Positions 7,037-17,077 of a stretch of DNA of 64,000 nt are shown piece by piece. The position numbers and the translations under genes are program-made. Source of the stretch: Pseudaminobacter soli (ex Zhang et al. 2022) (lineage in GTDB: Bacteria > Pseudomonadota > Alphaproteobacteria > Rhizobiales > Rhizobiaceae); NCBI RefSeq assembly GCF_014595955.1, contig NZ_JABVCF010000007.1, positions 186,001-250,000 on the forward strand, read 5' to 3'. Each line of letters begins with the position of its first letter. Position 1 is the stretch's first letter. The notes under the pieces were generated by a model, which was not told the DNA's origin, did no database searches, and saw only the letters and a program-made list of their open reading frames with translations.

Positions 7037-8233
7037 ATGTGGTCGAAGTGCAGTGAATCGCCACGCCACCCCGCAGGGCCAGAGAGGCCCTGGACCTTCG
7101 CCGCGTTCGCCATCATCGCGGCTTCGGCGGTGCTCTGTTTACCGCCGAGAGCCGAAGCGCAGGAGCCGCCCGTAGTCTCGGTCTCCAAGCCGGTGGTCAA
7201 GGAGATCGTCGAGGACGACGAGTTCGTCGGGCGGTTCGATGCCATTGACGACGTCGCGGTGCGGTCCCGCGTCAGCGGCTACCTCGATGAGGTGCATTTC
7301 CGCGACGGCGCGATGGTCAACAAGGGCGATCTGCTCTTCACCATCGACCAGCGGCAGTACCGCGCCTCCTACGACTCCGCCCGATCCCAGGTAGACGTTA
7401 CCACCAGCGCGCTGGGGTTCGCCAAGGCGCAACTCGAACGCGCCGAGCAACTCGTCAAGACCGGGAACCTGGCCATATCGACGCTCGACGACCGACGGAG
7501 GGAATTCCTCTCGCAGCAGGCGCAGCACAATGGAGCGCAGGCGGCACTTCGTCAGGCGAGCCTCAACCTGGAATTCACCGAGATCCGGGCGCCGATCGCG
7601 GGCCGGATCGGACGGCGCCTGGTGTCGCCCGGCAACCTGATCCAGGCGGATTCCACCCTTCTCACCACCATCGTCGCGCTCGATCCGATCTACTTCTATT
7701 TCGACGTCGATGAACGCTCCTATTTCGCATACGCGCGCAATGCACGCACGCGGATGGCCTCGATACAGGAGGGCGCGGGCGGGCTGCCCGTGATGGTGTA
7801 CGTCGCCGACCGCACCGAAGAGCCGTTCAAGGGCACGCTCGATTTCGCCGAAAACCGGATCGACAACGCCACCGGCACGATGCGCCTGCGGGCGCGCTTC
7901 GACAACAAGGATGGCATATTGCAGCCCGGCATGTTCGGGCGCATCCATGTACCTGGCTCGCTGCCGCATCCCGGCATTCTGCTTCCTGACGACGCGATTG
8001 GCGCCGACCAGAACCGGCGGATCGTGTTCGTCGTCGACGATGCCGGCAAGGTCTCGGCGAAGCCTGTCCGAACCGGCCCGAAGATCGATGGCTACCGTGT
8101 CATCCGCGACGGGCTGACCGGCGATGAGCGGGTCGTTGTCAAGGGCCTGCTGCGTGTCCGCCCCGGCGTTACCGTCAAGGCCGAGCCGGTTGAGCTGCCG
8201 CTCGTCGCCGAGAACGTGAGCGCGCGCCAATGA
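7037..8233 (+). CDS. RND efflux pump periplasmic adaptor subunit (MexE/AcrA type)
   Basis: This is the membrane-fusion protein of a tripartite efflux pump. It has a signal sequence (TFAAFAIIAASAVLCLPPRAEA), a biotinyl-lipoyl-like half motif (VRSRVSGYLDEVHFRDGAMV), a helical hairpin at about residues 95-160, the second lipoyl half (IRAPIAGRIGRRLVSPGNLI) and beta-barrel and membrane-proximal domains. It links the inner-membrane pump to an outer-membrane TolC-type channel, which is not encoded here. ATG 7037 has GGGGG upstream; ATG 6989 is possible but lacks a good site. The stop overlaps the pump gene start by four bases, so the genes are translationally coupled. No local regulator gene is seen. 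Confidence 0.92.
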   Translation: MWSKCSESPRHPAGPERPWTFAAFAIIAASAVLCLPPRAEAQEPPVVSVSKPVVKEIVEDDEFVGRFDAIDDVAVRSRVSGYLDEVHFRDGAMVNKGDLLFTIDQRQYRASYDSARSQVDVTTSALGFAKAQLERAEQLVKTGNLAISTLDDRRREFLSQQAQHNGAQAALRQASLNLEFTEIRAPIAGRIGRRLVSPGNLIQADSTLLTTIVALDPIYFYFDVDERSYFAYARNARTRMASIQEGAGGLPVMVYVADRTEEPFKGTLDFAENRIDNATGTMRLRARFDNKDGILQPGMFGRIHVPGSLPHPGILLPDDAIGADQNRRIVFVVDDAGKVSAKPVRTGPKIDGYRVIRDGLTGDERVVVKGLLRVRPGVTVKAEPVELPLVAENVSARQ

Positions 8234-11200
8234 GGTTCGCCCACTTCTTTGTCGACCGCCCGATCTTCGCGACGGTGCTGTCGCTCGTCCTGCTGATCGT
8301 CGGCGGAATCGCCTATACTCAATTGCCGGTCGCGCAGTATCCGGAGATCGCTCCGCCGACGATCGTGGTGCGGGCCTCCTATCCCGGGGCCGATGCCGAA
8401 ACGGTGGCGGCAACCGTGGCGACCCTGATCGAGCAGGAGGTGAACGGTGTGGAGCACATGCTCTACATGTCCTCCTACTCGGCCGGCGACGGCTCGATGG
8501 CGCTCACAGTGACCTTCAGGCTGGGCACCGATCTCGACCAGGCGCAGGTGCTGGTCCAGAACCGCGTGTCGGTTGCCGAGCCCAGGTTGCCGGAAGAGGT
8601 GCGGCGTCTCGGTATAACCACCACCAAGAGCTCGCCCGACCTGATGATGGTCGTGCACATGGTGTCGCCAGACGACACCTACGACCAGCTCTACGTGTCG
8701 AACTACGCGCGTACCCGCATCCGCGACGTGCTGCTGCGGCTGGACGGGGTCGGCGACGTCACCATCTTCGGCGAGCGCGAATATGCGCTCCGCGTCTGGC
8801 TCGATCCCGAAAAGCTGTCCGCATACGAGATGACCGCCGGTGACGTGGTCCAGGCGCTGCGCGACCAGAACGTGCAGGTCTCCGGAGGATCGATCGGCGC
8901 TCCGCCGATCGCAAACAACGCGGCGTTCCAGTACACGGTCACCACGCAGGGCCGCTTCGAGGATGCGCGCCAGTTCCGCTACGTCATCGTCAAGTCGACG
9001 CCGGACGGCCGCCTCATCACGCTGGAGGACGTCGCCAGGATCGAACTCGGCGCCAGGGAGTACGTGACGAACTCCTATCTCAACGGCAAGGCGGCCGTGG
9101 CGCTCGGCATATTCCAGCGGCCCGGGACGAACGCGCTGGGTGCCGCCCACGAGATCCAGGCCACGATGAAGCGGCTGTCGGCCGACTTTCCGCCCGGGCT
9201 CGCCTACGAGATCATCTACAATCCGACCGAGTTCATCTCCCAGTCGATCAACGAGGTTTACAAGACGATCGGCGAGGCGATCCTGCTCGTGGTGATCGTC
9301 ATCATCGTCTTCCTCCAGTCGTGGCGCATGGCGATCGTGCCGATCGTCGCGATCCCGGTGTCGCTGATCGGCACTCTCGCGGTGCTGCTCGCCTTCGGCT
9401 TCTCGCTCAACATGCTCACCCTGTTCGGCCTGGTGCTGGCGGTGGGCATCGTCGTCGACGACGCGATCGTGGTGGTGGAGAATGTCGAGCGCAACATCGC
9501 CGCAGGCGCGCTCCCGAAGGCGGCGGCGCACCAGACGATGGACGAGGTCGGTGCGGCCGTGCTGGCGATCTCGCTGGTGCTGATCGCGGTCTTCGTCCCG
9601 GCGGCGTTCATCCCCGGCATTTCCGGGCAGTTCTACCTGCAGTTCGCAATCACCATCGCGGTGTCGACGGCGATCTCCGCCTTTAATTCGCTGAGCCTGT
9701 CGCCGGCCCTCGCGGGCGTGGTGTTCAAGCCGCACCGTCCCGACCAAAAGCCTCGTTTCGTCATCTCGCGGTTCGGCCGCTGGCTGGCAGGCGGCTTCAA
9801 CAGAGGTTTCCTTGCGCTGGCGCACGGCTATGCCTGGCTCGTCCGCAAACTCGTCAGCAGCACACTTGGTCTCTGCGTGATGTTCCTTGTCTTTGCCGGC
9901 CTGATCTACGCGACCGTGCACATGGTCCAGACGGTGCCGCGTGGCTTCATTCCGACCCAGGACCAGGGATACGCCATCGTCGTCATCCAGTTGCCCGAGG
10001 GCGCCTCGATCGCCCGCACCGATGCAGTCGTGCAGAGGGCCTCGGAGATGATCCGCAAGACGCCCGGGATCGCCAATGCGGTTGCCTTCTCCGGCTTCTC
10101 CGGCTCCACCTTCACCAATGCCAGCAATGCCGGCGTGATCTTTACGCCCTTCACGAGTTTCGAAGAGCGCCTGAAAGCCGGCCTGTCGATGAACAGGATC
10201 ATCGGGACGCTGTTCGGCAGCCTGCAGAGCATCCAGGAGGCGTTCATCATCGCCCTGCCGCCGCCTCCGGTGCGCGGCATCGGCAATGCCGGCGGCTTCA
10301 AAATGATGCTGCAGGACCGCAACAGCGCCGACATGCGCCCTGTCCTGGCGCTTGCCCAGGAGATCGCGGCCAAGGCCAACCAGACCCCCGGCCTGATGGG
10401 CGTGTTCACCACCTTCTCCGCGTCCAGCCCGCAATATTTCCTCGAGATCGACCGGGACAAGGCGCGCATGCTGAATGTGCCGATCCCCAACATCTTCGAG
10501 ACGCTCTCGATCAACCTCGGTGCGGCTTACGTCAACGACTTCAACGCGTTCGGCCGCGTCTACCAGGTGCGGGCGCAGGCGGACCAGGCATTCAGGCTGG
10601 AGCGCAACGATATCCTGAGACTCAAGGTGCGCTCCGCTACCGGTGCGCTGGTCCCGCTCGGAACACTGGTCGAAATTCGGGACGTCACCGGGCCGTCGCT
10701 GGTCCAGCGCTACAACATGTATGTGTCGGTGCCGCTGCAGGGCAATGCGGCGCCGGGTGTATCGACCGGCACCGCACTCGACCTCATGGAAGGAATTGCC
10801 GCCAGGACGCTGCCGCAAGGCATGGCGTACGAATGGACGGAACTCGCCTACCAGGAGCGGCAGACCGGCAACACAGCCGTTTACATCTTCGGCCTCTCCG
10901 TGCTCTTCGTCTTCCTGGCACTCGCAGCCCAATACGAGAGCTGGGTTCTGCCCTTCGCCATCGTGCTGATCGTTCCGCTGGGCGTGCTCGCGGCCCTTCT
11001 GGGGGTGGCGTTCCGTGGGCTCGACAACAACATCCTCGTCCAGGTCGGATTGATCGTGCTGATCGGGCTGGCGGCCAAGAACGCCATCCTCATCGTCGAA
11101 TTCGCGAGGCAGGCGCAGGAGCGCGGCGAAACGCCCGTCGATGCCGCTGTGGAGGCGGCGCGGCTCAGGCTGCGGCCCATCCTGATGACCGCCTTCGCCT

Positions 11201-11415
11201 TCATCCTCGGCGTCGTACCGCTGGTGATCGCAACTGGGCCGGGCGCCGAGATGCGGCGCTCGCTCGGCACCGCGGTCTTCTTCGGCATGCTTGGCGTGAC
11301 TCTGATCGGCCTCTTCCTGACCCCGGTCTTCTATGTGGCGCTCAGGCGGCTGTTCCCGCACCGGGCTCCCGCGGCTGCGAAAGCCGAGACCGTCGAGCCG
11401 GCTGCGGCGGAGTAG
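8230..11415 (+). CDS. RND multidrug efflux transporter permease (HAE1 family)
   Basis: This 1061-residue inner-membrane pump has the AcrB/MexF plan. There is one N-terminal membrane helix (FVDRPIFATVLSLVLLIVGG), a large periplasmic porter loop, helices 2-6, a second porter loop and helices 8-12. The proton-relay aspartates are in VGIVVDDAIVVVENVER, and AKNAILIVEFARQ follows in the second half. The length is normal for the hydrophobe/amphiphile efflux-1 family. It exports drugs or other amphiphiles using the proton gradient with the adaptor encoded just upstream. Substrates cannot be predicted. A very long open frame on the opposite strand is a composition artefact. Confidence 0.94.
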   Translation: MRFAHFFVDRPIFATVLSLVLLIVGGIAYTQLPVAQYPEIAPPTIVVRASYPGADAETVAATVATLIEQEVNGVEHMLYMSSYSAGDGSMALTVTFRLGTDLDQAQVLVQNRVSVAEPRLPEEVRRLGITTTKSSPDLMMVVHMVSPDDTYDQLYVSNYARTRIRDVLLRLDGVGDVTIFGEREYALRVWLDPEKLSAYEMTAGDVVQALRDQNVQVSGGSIGAPPIANNAAFQYTVTTQGRFEDARQFRYVIVKSTPDGRLITLEDVARIELGAREYVTNSYLNGKAAVALGIFQRPGTNALGAAHEIQATMKRLSADFPPGLAYEIIYNPTEFISQSINEVYKTIGEAILLVVIVIIVFLQSWRMAIVPIVAIPVSLIGTLAVLLAFGFSLNMLTLFGLVLAVGIVVDDAIVVVENVERNIAAGALPKAAAHQTMDEVGAAVLAISLVLIAVFVPAAFIPGISGQFYLQFAITIAVSTAISAFNSLSLSPALAGVVFKPHRPDQKPRFVISRFGRWLAGGFNRGFLALAHGYAWLVRKLVSSTLGLCVMFLVFAGLIYATVHMVQTVPRGFIPTQDQGYAIVVIQLPEGASIARTDAVVQRASEMIRKTPGIANAVAFSGFSGSTFTNASNAGVIFTPFTSFEERLKAGLSMNRIIGTLFGSLQSIQEAFIIALPPPPVRGIGNAGGFKMMLQDRNSADMRPVLALAQEIAAKANQTPGLMGVFTTFSASSPQYFLEIDRDKARMLNVPIPNIFETLSINLGAAYVNDFNAFGRVYQVRAQADQAFRLERNDILRLKVRSATGALVPLGTLVEIRDVTGPSLVQRYNMYVSVPLQGNAAPGVSTGTALDLMEGIAARTLPQGMAYEWTELAYQERQTGNTAVYIFGLSVLFVFLALAAQYESWVLPFAIVLIVPLGVLAALLGVAFRGLDNNILVQVGLIVLIGLAAKNAILIVEFARQAQERGETPVDAAVEAARLRLRPILMTAFAFILGVVPLVIATGPGAEMRRSLGTAVFFGMLGVTLIGLFLTPVFYVALRRLFPHRAPAAAKAETVEPAAAE

Positions 11416-11517
11416 GGTGTTCCGCGTTTTAGGGGTGGGGGTAAAGCCATATGCGATCGCCCTGCCGCAGGCGGGAAGGAGGAGGCTAGCCGCGACGCTT
11501 GCCTCCCGGGCCTTCGC

Positions 11518-13422
11518 TCAGACAGAGTCGCGTCCGCGTAGTGCCTCCGCGATCTCCTCCAGGATCGCCGGGTCGTCGATCGTCGCCGGCATGGTCCAGG
11601 GCTGGTGGTCTGCGATTTTCTGCATGGTGGCACGCAGGATCTTGCCGGAGCGGGTCTTCGGCAGGCGCTTTACGGTGACCACCCGTTTCATTGAGGCGAC
11701 CGCACCGATCCGCTCGCGAACGAGTTCGACCACTTCCCGTTCGATCTCGGCAGGGTCGCGGTTCACGCCGGCGTTCAGCACCACGAACCCGCAAGGCACC
11801 TGGCCCTTCACGTCGTCGGCCACGCCGACGACCGCACATTCGGCCACATCTCTGTGCTCGGCCAGCACCTCCTCCATGCCGCCGGTGGAAAGGCGATGGC
11901 CGGCGACATTGATGATGTCGTCGGTGCGCGCCATGATGAAGAGATAGCCGTCCTGGTCGACGAGCCCGGCATCCGCCGTCTTGTAGAAGCCGGGGAACTC
12001 GCGGAGATAGGCGTCGCGAAAGCGCTGGTCGGCATTCCAGAGCATCGGCAGGCAGCCGGGCGGCAGCGGCAGCTTTATCACCACATTGCCGAGCATTCCG
12101 GCTTGGACGGGGTTACCGGCGTCATCGAGGACGCGCACGTCGTAGCCGGGCATCGGCACGCCCGGCGAACCGTGCTTGACCGGTAGCATGCCCAGGCCGA
12201 CCGGATTGTTGGTGATGGGGTAGCCGGTCTCGGTCTGCCACCAGTGGTCGATCACCGGCTTGCCCAGCTTCTGCTCGGCCCATTTCAGCGTTTCCGGATC
12301 GGCGCGCTCGCCGGCCAGAAACAGGGTGCGGAACTTCGACAGATCGTATTTCGGCACGAACGCGCCCTGCGGGTCCTGTCCCTTGATGGCGCGGAACGCC
12401 GTGGGCGCCGTGAACAGCGCGGCCACGCCGTGCTCAGCGATCACCCGCCAGAACGTGCCGGCATCGGGCGTGCCGACCGGCTTGCCTTCGAACATGACGC
12501 TAGTGCAGCCGGCGAGCAGCGGCGCATAAACGATGTAGGAGTGGCCGACCACCCAGCCGACGTCCGAGGCGGCCCAGAACACCTCGCCGGGCGAGACGCC
12601 GAACTCGTTCTGCATGGTCCAGTGGAGCGCGACCATGTGGCCGCCATTGTCGCGGACCACGCCCTTGGGCTGGCCCGTCGTACCCGAGGTGTAGAGGATG
12701 TAGAGCGGATCGGTGGCCGCCACCGGCACGCAGTCGACATTGGCGCCGGCCGCCCGTTCGCGCGCCATGGCATCGGCCAGGTCGATGTCGCGGCCCTCGG
12801 TCAGTTCGCACCGCTGCTGCTCGCGCTGGAGGATCAGGCAGCGCTCCGGCTTGTGGCGCGCCATCTCGATGGCGCCGTCGAGCAGCGGCTTGTAGGCGAC
12901 CGTCCGACCGGGCTCGCGCCCGCAGGAGGCAGAGACGATCAGTTTTGGTTGCGCGTCATCGATGCGGGTGGCGAGCTCCCGCGCGGCAAAGCCGCCGAAC
13001 ACGACGGAGTGGATGGCGCCCAGCCGCGCGCAGGCGAGCATTGCGAAGGCCGCTTCGGGCACCATCGGCATGTAGATGATGACGCGGTCGCCCTTGCCGA
13101 CGCCCTGGTTGCGCAGCACCGAGGCGAGCGCCACCACTTCGCGCTTCAGCTCGGCATAGGTGTATTTCTTCACCGTTCCGACAATCGCGCTGTCGTGGAT
13201 CAGCGCGAGCTGGTCGGCCCGGCCGCGCTCGACATGGCGGTCGATGGCGTTGAAGCAGGTATTGCACTCGGCGCCGACGAACCACCGGCCGTACACGCCG
13301 TACTCCGGATCAAAGACCCGATCCCATGGCTTGATCCAATCGATCGCGCCTGCCGCAGTCGCCCAGAACGCTTCGGGGTCGCGCTGCCATTCCGCATAGA
13401 CCTGATGATATCGCGAGCTCAC
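11518..13422 (-). CDS. prpE: propionyl-CoA synthetase (acetyl-CoA synthetase-like)
   Basis: This is an AMP-forming acyl-CoA synthetase of 634 residues. It has the P-loop YTSGTTGQPKG at about residues 244-254, followed by VRDNGGH as in PrpE/ACSS3 enzymes. The WWQTETGYP motif and the C-terminal catalytic lysine region (RLPKTRSGKILR) are present. It activates propionate, or possibly acetate, to its CoA ester through an acyl-adenylate. GTG 13422 is the start, with GGAGG seven bases upstream. It stands alone, convergent with the efflux genes. Enzymes of this branch overlap in acetate and propionate use, so substrate preference is inferred. Confidence 0.88.
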   Translation of the reverse strand: MSSRYHQVYAEWQRDPEAFWATAAGAIDWIKPWDRVFDPEYGVYGRWFVGAECNTCFNAIDRHVERGRADQLALIHDSAIVGTVKKYTYAELKREVVALASVLRNQGVGKGDRVIIYMPMVPEAAFAMLACARLGAIHSVVFGGFAARELATRIDDAQPKLIVSASCGREPGRTVAYKPLLDGAIEMARHKPERCLILQREQQRCELTEGRDIDLADAMARERAAGANVDCVPVAATDPLYILYTSGTTGQPKGVVRDNGGHMVALHWTMQNEFGVSPGEVFWAASDVGWVVGHSYIVYAPLLAGCTSVMFEGKPVGTPDAGTFWRVIAEHGVAALFTAPTAFRAIKGQDPQGAFVPKYDLSKFRTLFLAGERADPETLKWAEQKLGKPVIDHWWQTETGYPITNNPVGLGMLPVKHGSPGVPMPGYDVRVLDDAGNPVQAGMLGNVVIKLPLPPGCLPMLWNADQRFRDAYLREFPGFYKTADAGLVDQDGYLFIMARTDDIINVAGHRLSTGGMEEVLAEHRDVAECAVVGVADDVKGQVPCGFVVLNAGVNRDPAEIEREVVELVRERIGAVASMKRVVTVKRLPKTRSGKILRATMQKIADHQPWTMPATIDDPAILEEIAEALRGRDSV

Positions 13423-13531
13423 TGCTTCCTCCGTTCCGCACCTCGCAATCTAGCGGCTGGGTCGAGCGGTCGTCCATCTGACTAAGGGCTGACGCTTTGA
13501 CAGAGAGCAATGCGCCTGATCAAAAGCAGGG

Positions 13532-13696
13532 ATGACAAAAGTCCTCTCGCTCGTGATCCTGGGCATGATGGTCATACAGATCATCAAGCCGCTCGGCCTG
13601 CCGGGTCTGCGCCAGAGGCGCGACTTCTGGAAGCTGGCGGTGGCTGCGCTCGCAGCGATCTCCGCGACCGTGCTGCTCAGTCACGCCACCACCTGA
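13532..13696 (+). CDS. small membrane protein, hypothetical
   Basis: This 54-residue protein is predicted to cross the membrane twice: VLSLVILGMMVIQIIKPLGL near the N-terminus and KLAVAALAAISATVLLSHAT at the C-terminus, joined by a basic loop (RQRRDF). Start ATG 13532 follows AGCAGGG closely and the stop is at 13694-13696, four bases from the end of the convergent pgk gene. Another frame over the same bases (13510-13713) has no hydrophobic pattern and is considered non-coding. Function unknown. Confidence 0.6.
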   Translation: MTKVLSLVILGMMVIQIIKPLGLPGLRQRRDFWKLAVAALAAISATVLLSHATT

Positions 13697-13699
13697 GCG

Positions 13700-14899
13700 T
13701 CAGGCAGTCCTGAGCACATCCACGCCCGGCAGCGCCTTGCCCTCCATCCATTCAAGGAAGGCGCCGCCGGCAGTCGATACATAGGTGAAATCGTCGGCTA
13801 CACCGGCATGGTTCAGCGCCGCCACCGTGTCGCCGCCTCCAGCCACCGAGACAAGCTTGCTGGCCTTCGTCTGGGCAGCTGCGAACTTCGCCACGGCAAC
13901 CGTGGCGGCATCGAAGGGCGCGATCTCGAATGCGCCGAGCGGACCGTTCCACACCAGGGTCGCGGCACGCCCGATCCACTCGTTGATCTTCTCGACGGTC
14001 TTCGGCCCGGCATCGAGGATCATGCCGTCGGCGGCGACCGCCTCAATCGCGACCACCTCGTTCGCCGCTCCTGCCTTGAATTCCTTCGCAACCACGCCGT
14101 CGACGGGCAGCACGATCGCACAGCTCGCCGTCGCCGCCTCGATCATGATGTGCTTGGCGGTTTCGGCAAGGTCGTGCTCGCAGAGCGACTTGCCGACGCT
14201 AGTGCCTCTGGCCGCGAGAAAGGTGTTGGCCATGCCGCCGCCGATGACCAGCGCGTCGACCTTCTTCACGAGATTGAGCAAGAGGTCGATCTTGGTCGAG
14301 ACTTTTGCGCCGCCGACGATCGCCACAACGGGCCGCTTGGGATTGCCGAGTCCGGCTTCGAGGGCCTCCAGCTCGGCCTGCATGGTGCGGCCGGCATAGG
14401 CGGGCAGGATATGCGCCAAGCCCTCGGTCGAGGCGTGGGCGCGGTGGGCGGCGGAGAACGCGTCGTTGACGAAGAGATCGCCGCTTTTCGCCAGCGCTTC
14501 GGTGAAGGTCCGCTCGTTCTTCTCCTCTTCCTTGTGGAAGCGGGTGTTCTCCAGCATGAGGATGTCGCCGTCCTTCATCCTCCCGACCGCATCCGCGGCC
14601 TTCTCGCCGATGCAGTCCGCGGCGAAAGCCACGGGCCGGCCGATGATTTCAGAAGTCGCCCTGGCGACTGGCTCCAGCGAGAATTCCGGCGCAGGGCCGC
14701 CCTTGGGGCGTCCGAAATGCGCGAGCAGGACCACCTTCGCGCCCTTGTCCGCCAGTTCGGTGATCGTCGGGGCGACCCGCTCGATGCGAGTGGCATCGGT
14801 CACCTTGCCGTCGGCCATGGGAACGTTGAGGTCGACGCGCACCAGCACGCGCTTGCCTCTGACGTCACCGATGTCGTCCATGGTCTTGAAGGTGGTCAT
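13700..14899 (-). CDS. pgk: phosphoglycerate kinase
   Basis: This 399-residue enzyme interconverts 1,3-bisphosphoglycerate plus ADP and 3-phosphoglycerate plus ATP in glycolysis and gluconeogenesis. The substrate site appears as [22 protein letters not shown] and LENTRF. The nucleotide-domain motifs include [26 protein letters not shown] and [12 protein letters not shown]. The length is normal. ATG 14899 has GGAG upstream. It lies two genes downstream of gap on the same strand, with an antiporter gene between them. Confidence 0.96.
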   Translation of the reverse strand: MTTFKTMDDIGDVRGKRVLVRVDLNVPMADGKVTDATRIERVAPTITELADKGAKVVLLAHFGRPKGGPAPEFSLEPVARATSEIIGRPVAFAADCIGEKAADAVGRMKDGDILMLENTRFHKEEEKNERTFTEALAKSGDLFVNDAFSAAHRAHASTEGLAHILPAYAGRTMQAELEALEAGLGNPKRPVVAIVGGAKVSTKIDLLLNLVKKVDALVIGGGMANTFLAARGTSVGKSLCEHDLAETAKHIMIEAATASCAIVLPVDGVVAKEFKAGAANEVVAIEAVAADGMILDAGPKTVEKINEWIGRAATLVWNGPLGAFEIAPFDAATVAVAKFAAAQTKASKLVSVAGGGDTVAALNHAGVADDFTYVSTAGGAFLEWMEGKALPGVDVLRTA

Positions 14900-14937
14900 C
14901 TGGCATTCTCCGGCTGTTCGCTGGCGCGGACATTAGA

Positions 14938-14980
14938 GCATGATCCCGAAAAGTTGCAGACTTTTCGGGCCAGATCATGC
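14938..14980. repeat. AGCATGATC-type rhizobial inverted repeat
   Basis: The inverted repeat GCATGATC ... GATCATGC encloses a second stem, CGAAAAGT/ACTTTTCGG. This is the form of the AGCATGATCCCGAAAAG palindromes dispersed in rhizobial genomes. It lies between the antiporter gene and pgk on the minus strand and could act as a terminator or mRNA 3' stabiliser for the antiporter transcript. Confidence 0.6.
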
Positions 14981-15075
14981 GGCAAAACGATTCAGAGCGA
15001 GTTGGCGACTCGAAGAGAAGTCGTCTCCCTCAAGGGCGCCCGTGCGGCATGCAAAGCCTCGCAAACGTCCAAGGC

Positions 15076-16935
15076 TCAGTCGGCAGTCGATGCCCCAGGC
15101 TCGCCCGCCGAAGCCGGCTCGGAAGCCTTGCCCTTCCGGCGTCTTCGGATGAACTCTCGGATTCGGTCGCGGATTTCGGCGGCACCCAGAAAAGCGGGAA
15201 TGGAAGGCTGCGGCGGGGCCGGCTCGAGCGCCACGCCGACGCTGACGATCCGGCCTTTCTCATCCACGTCCCGAACGATCAGTTCGATGGGGCCGAGATT
15301 GACGCGATCGGCATATTCGGGCTCTCCGCCCAGCCTGCGCGTCATCAGGATGGCGATCGGCAGTTGCTTCTCGTCCTCGGCCAGCCGCGCGTCGTAAGCC
15401 GCCGCAAGCTCAGCCGCCGGCCGCGACGGATCCACCGTGAAGGCGCCGAAGAAGTCCTCGTCCTCCGGGTCGACCTCGGTGCGACTGGCAAAAAGCCGGT
15501 CGAGCAGGCGCGGATAGCGGTCCGGCACGAAGATGTAGACGTGGTCGGCCGCCTGCAGCCTGCCCGCCTCCTGGAATTTGATCGAGCGGCCCTCGCGAAC
15601 AACCAGGGACGGCCGCGCCCAGCGCGGGATGCGCTGGCCGCGCAGCACCGGGCTGCCGGCAACCACGGTATAGGCCAGAAGCTCGTGATGAGCGGAGCCG
15701 GGCAGTTCAAGTTCGACCTTCTGCAGAGGTCCCAGCCGGGCGGGGACGATGAGACCAAGCCGGCGAGCTAACGGCCCGACCGTCCACCCCTGCACGATCA
15801 GCGAGACCAGCACGACGATGAACGCCACGTTGAAAATGAAGCGCCCGTTCTCCAGGCCGCCGAGTATCGGCGTGATCGCAAGCAGAATCGACACGGCGCC
15901 GCGCAAGCCGACCCAGGAGATGAACGCTGTTTCCTGGCGCGGCAGGCTGAAAGGCACGAGGCAGAGCCAGACCGCCAGCGGTCGTGCGATGAGGATCAGG
16001 AAGAGTCCGAGTGCGATTGCCGGCGCCAGGACAGGAATGAACTGCGATGGTGTGGCGAACAGACCAAGCACCAGGAACATGATGATCTGCGCGAGCCACG
16101 AAATGCCGCGCTGGAACCGCCGCAGCGTCGAGACCGCACGGATGTCGGAATTGCCGGCGATCAGACCGGCCAGATAGACGGCCAGGAATCCGGAGCCGCC
16201 GATCGTGCCGGCCGCCGCGAAGACGATCAGCGAAAGCGTCAGCACGAAGATCGGGAGCAGCCCGCTGTCGAGCTGAAGCCTTTCGACCAGACGAACGATC
16301 GCGAACCCGCCAACCGCGCCTACGGCCGCACCGAGGGCCATCTGCTCCGCGAAACCGACAAGGATGTCGAGGAGGATGATTTCGGTATCCGGGAGGCCGC
16401 CGATCCTTATGATTTCGACCAGCGTGATCGTCAGAAAGATCGCGATCGGATCGTTGGTGCCGGACTCGATTTCCAAGGTGGCGCGTATGCGCTCGCGCAA
16501 ATTGATGTTGCCGGCGCGCAAAAGGAAGAACACCGCGGCCGCGTCGGTAGATGCGACCGCGGCGCCGAGGAGGAATGATTCCATCCAGGAAAGTAGGGTA
16601 ACATAGTGGGCCGCCACACCGAACACTAGGGTTGTCAGCGCCACGCCGACCGTAGCCAGCGTGAGCGCCGGCGCTGCTGCCTGGCGGAAGATCTTCAGCG
16701 GCGTGCCGAAGCCGGAATCGAACAGGATGACCGCGAGTGCCAGCGATCCGGCAAAATAGGCGAGCGAAGCATTGTCGAACTTGATGCCGAGCCCGTCCTC
16801 GCCCGAGGCCAGACCGATGCCGAGGAAGAGCAGGAGCAGCGGAGCGCCAAAACGGAAGGCAATCAGGCTCGAAAACGCCGCGGCCACGACCAGCGCAGCA
16901 CCGATCAGCGTTATGAGATAGACTGCCTGCTCCAT
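15076..16935 (-). CDS. potassium/proton antiporter (CPA1, NhaP2/CvrA type)
   Basis: This 619-residue protein has about 12 membrane helices in its first 400 residues. They include the CPA1 ion-site region ESGTNDPIAIFLT, LGAAVASTDAAAVFF and FISWVGLRGAVSILLA. A cytosolic TrkA-C (RCK-C) domain (about 405-490) and a C-terminal transporter-associated CorC/HlyC-like domain (about 500-590) follow, which together are typical of NhaP2-type K+/H+ antiporters. It should export K+ in exchange for H+ under osmotic or alkaline stress. ATG 16935 has GGAGGG upstream. It sits between gap and pgk. Confidence 0.9.
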   Translation of the reverse strand: MEQAVYLITLIGAALVVAAAFSSLIAFRFGAPLLLLFLGIGLASGEDGLGIKFDNASLAYFAGSLALAVILFDSGFGTPLKIFRQAAAPALTLATVGVALTTLVFGVAAHYVTLLSWMESFLLGAAVASTDAAAVFFLLRAGNINLRERIRATLEIESGTNDPIAIFLTITLVEIIRIGGLPDTEIILLDILVGFAEQMALGAAVGAVGGFAIVRLVERLQLDSGLLPIFVLTLSLIVFAAAGTIGGSGFLAVYLAGLIAGNSDIRAVSTLRRFQRGISWLAQIIMFLVLGLFATPSQFIPVLAPAIALGLFLILIARPLAVWLCLVPFSLPRQETAFISWVGLRGAVSILLAITPILGGLENGRFIFNVAFIVVLVSLIVQGWTVGPLARRLGLIVPARLGPLQKVELELPGSAHHELLAYTVVAGSPVLRGQRIPRWARPSLVVREGRSIKFQEAGRLQAADHVYIFVPDRYPRLLDRLFASRTEVDPEDEDFFGAFTVDPSRPAAELAAAYDARLAEDEKQLPIAILMTRRLGGEPEYADRVNLGPIELIVRDVDEKGRIVSVGVALEPAPPQPSIPAFLGAAEIRDRIREFIRRRRKGKASEPASAGEPGASTAD

Positions 16936-17029
16936 CCGCCCTCCATGCCCGGAAACACTTTTTGTGTTTCATGAAGAGTGCGGCGAAGAGAGGGCACTCC
17001 GCAAGCCTATTATCGACGCGCCAAAAGAA

Positions 17030-17053
17030 AACGCCCGGCACAAGCCGGGCGTT
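17030..17053 (-). terminator. intrinsic terminator of gap
   Basis: On the minus strand AACGCCCGGC, a 4-base loop and GCCGGGCGTT form a perfect 10-base GC-rich stem followed by TTCTTTT. It lies about 25 bases after the gap stop codon. Confidence 0.85.
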
Positions 17054-17077
17054 GAGTTCTAAAAGGTACTTGGAAGC

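Noticed and set aside
8092-11361. A 1089-residue open frame on the minus strand opposite the RND pump
   Set aside because: It is rich in Arg, His, Asp and Glu with no domain, as expected opposite a high-GC gene. The plus-strand pump is unmistakable.
11416-11517. Terminator between the RND pump and prpE
   Set aside because: GGAGGC/GCCTCC can pair, but the loop is long and no T-run follows in either direction.
13510-13713. A 67-residue frame overlapping the small membrane protein gene
   Set aside because: It has no hydrophobic pattern. The overlapping frame at 13532-13696 gives a plausible two-helix membrane protein.
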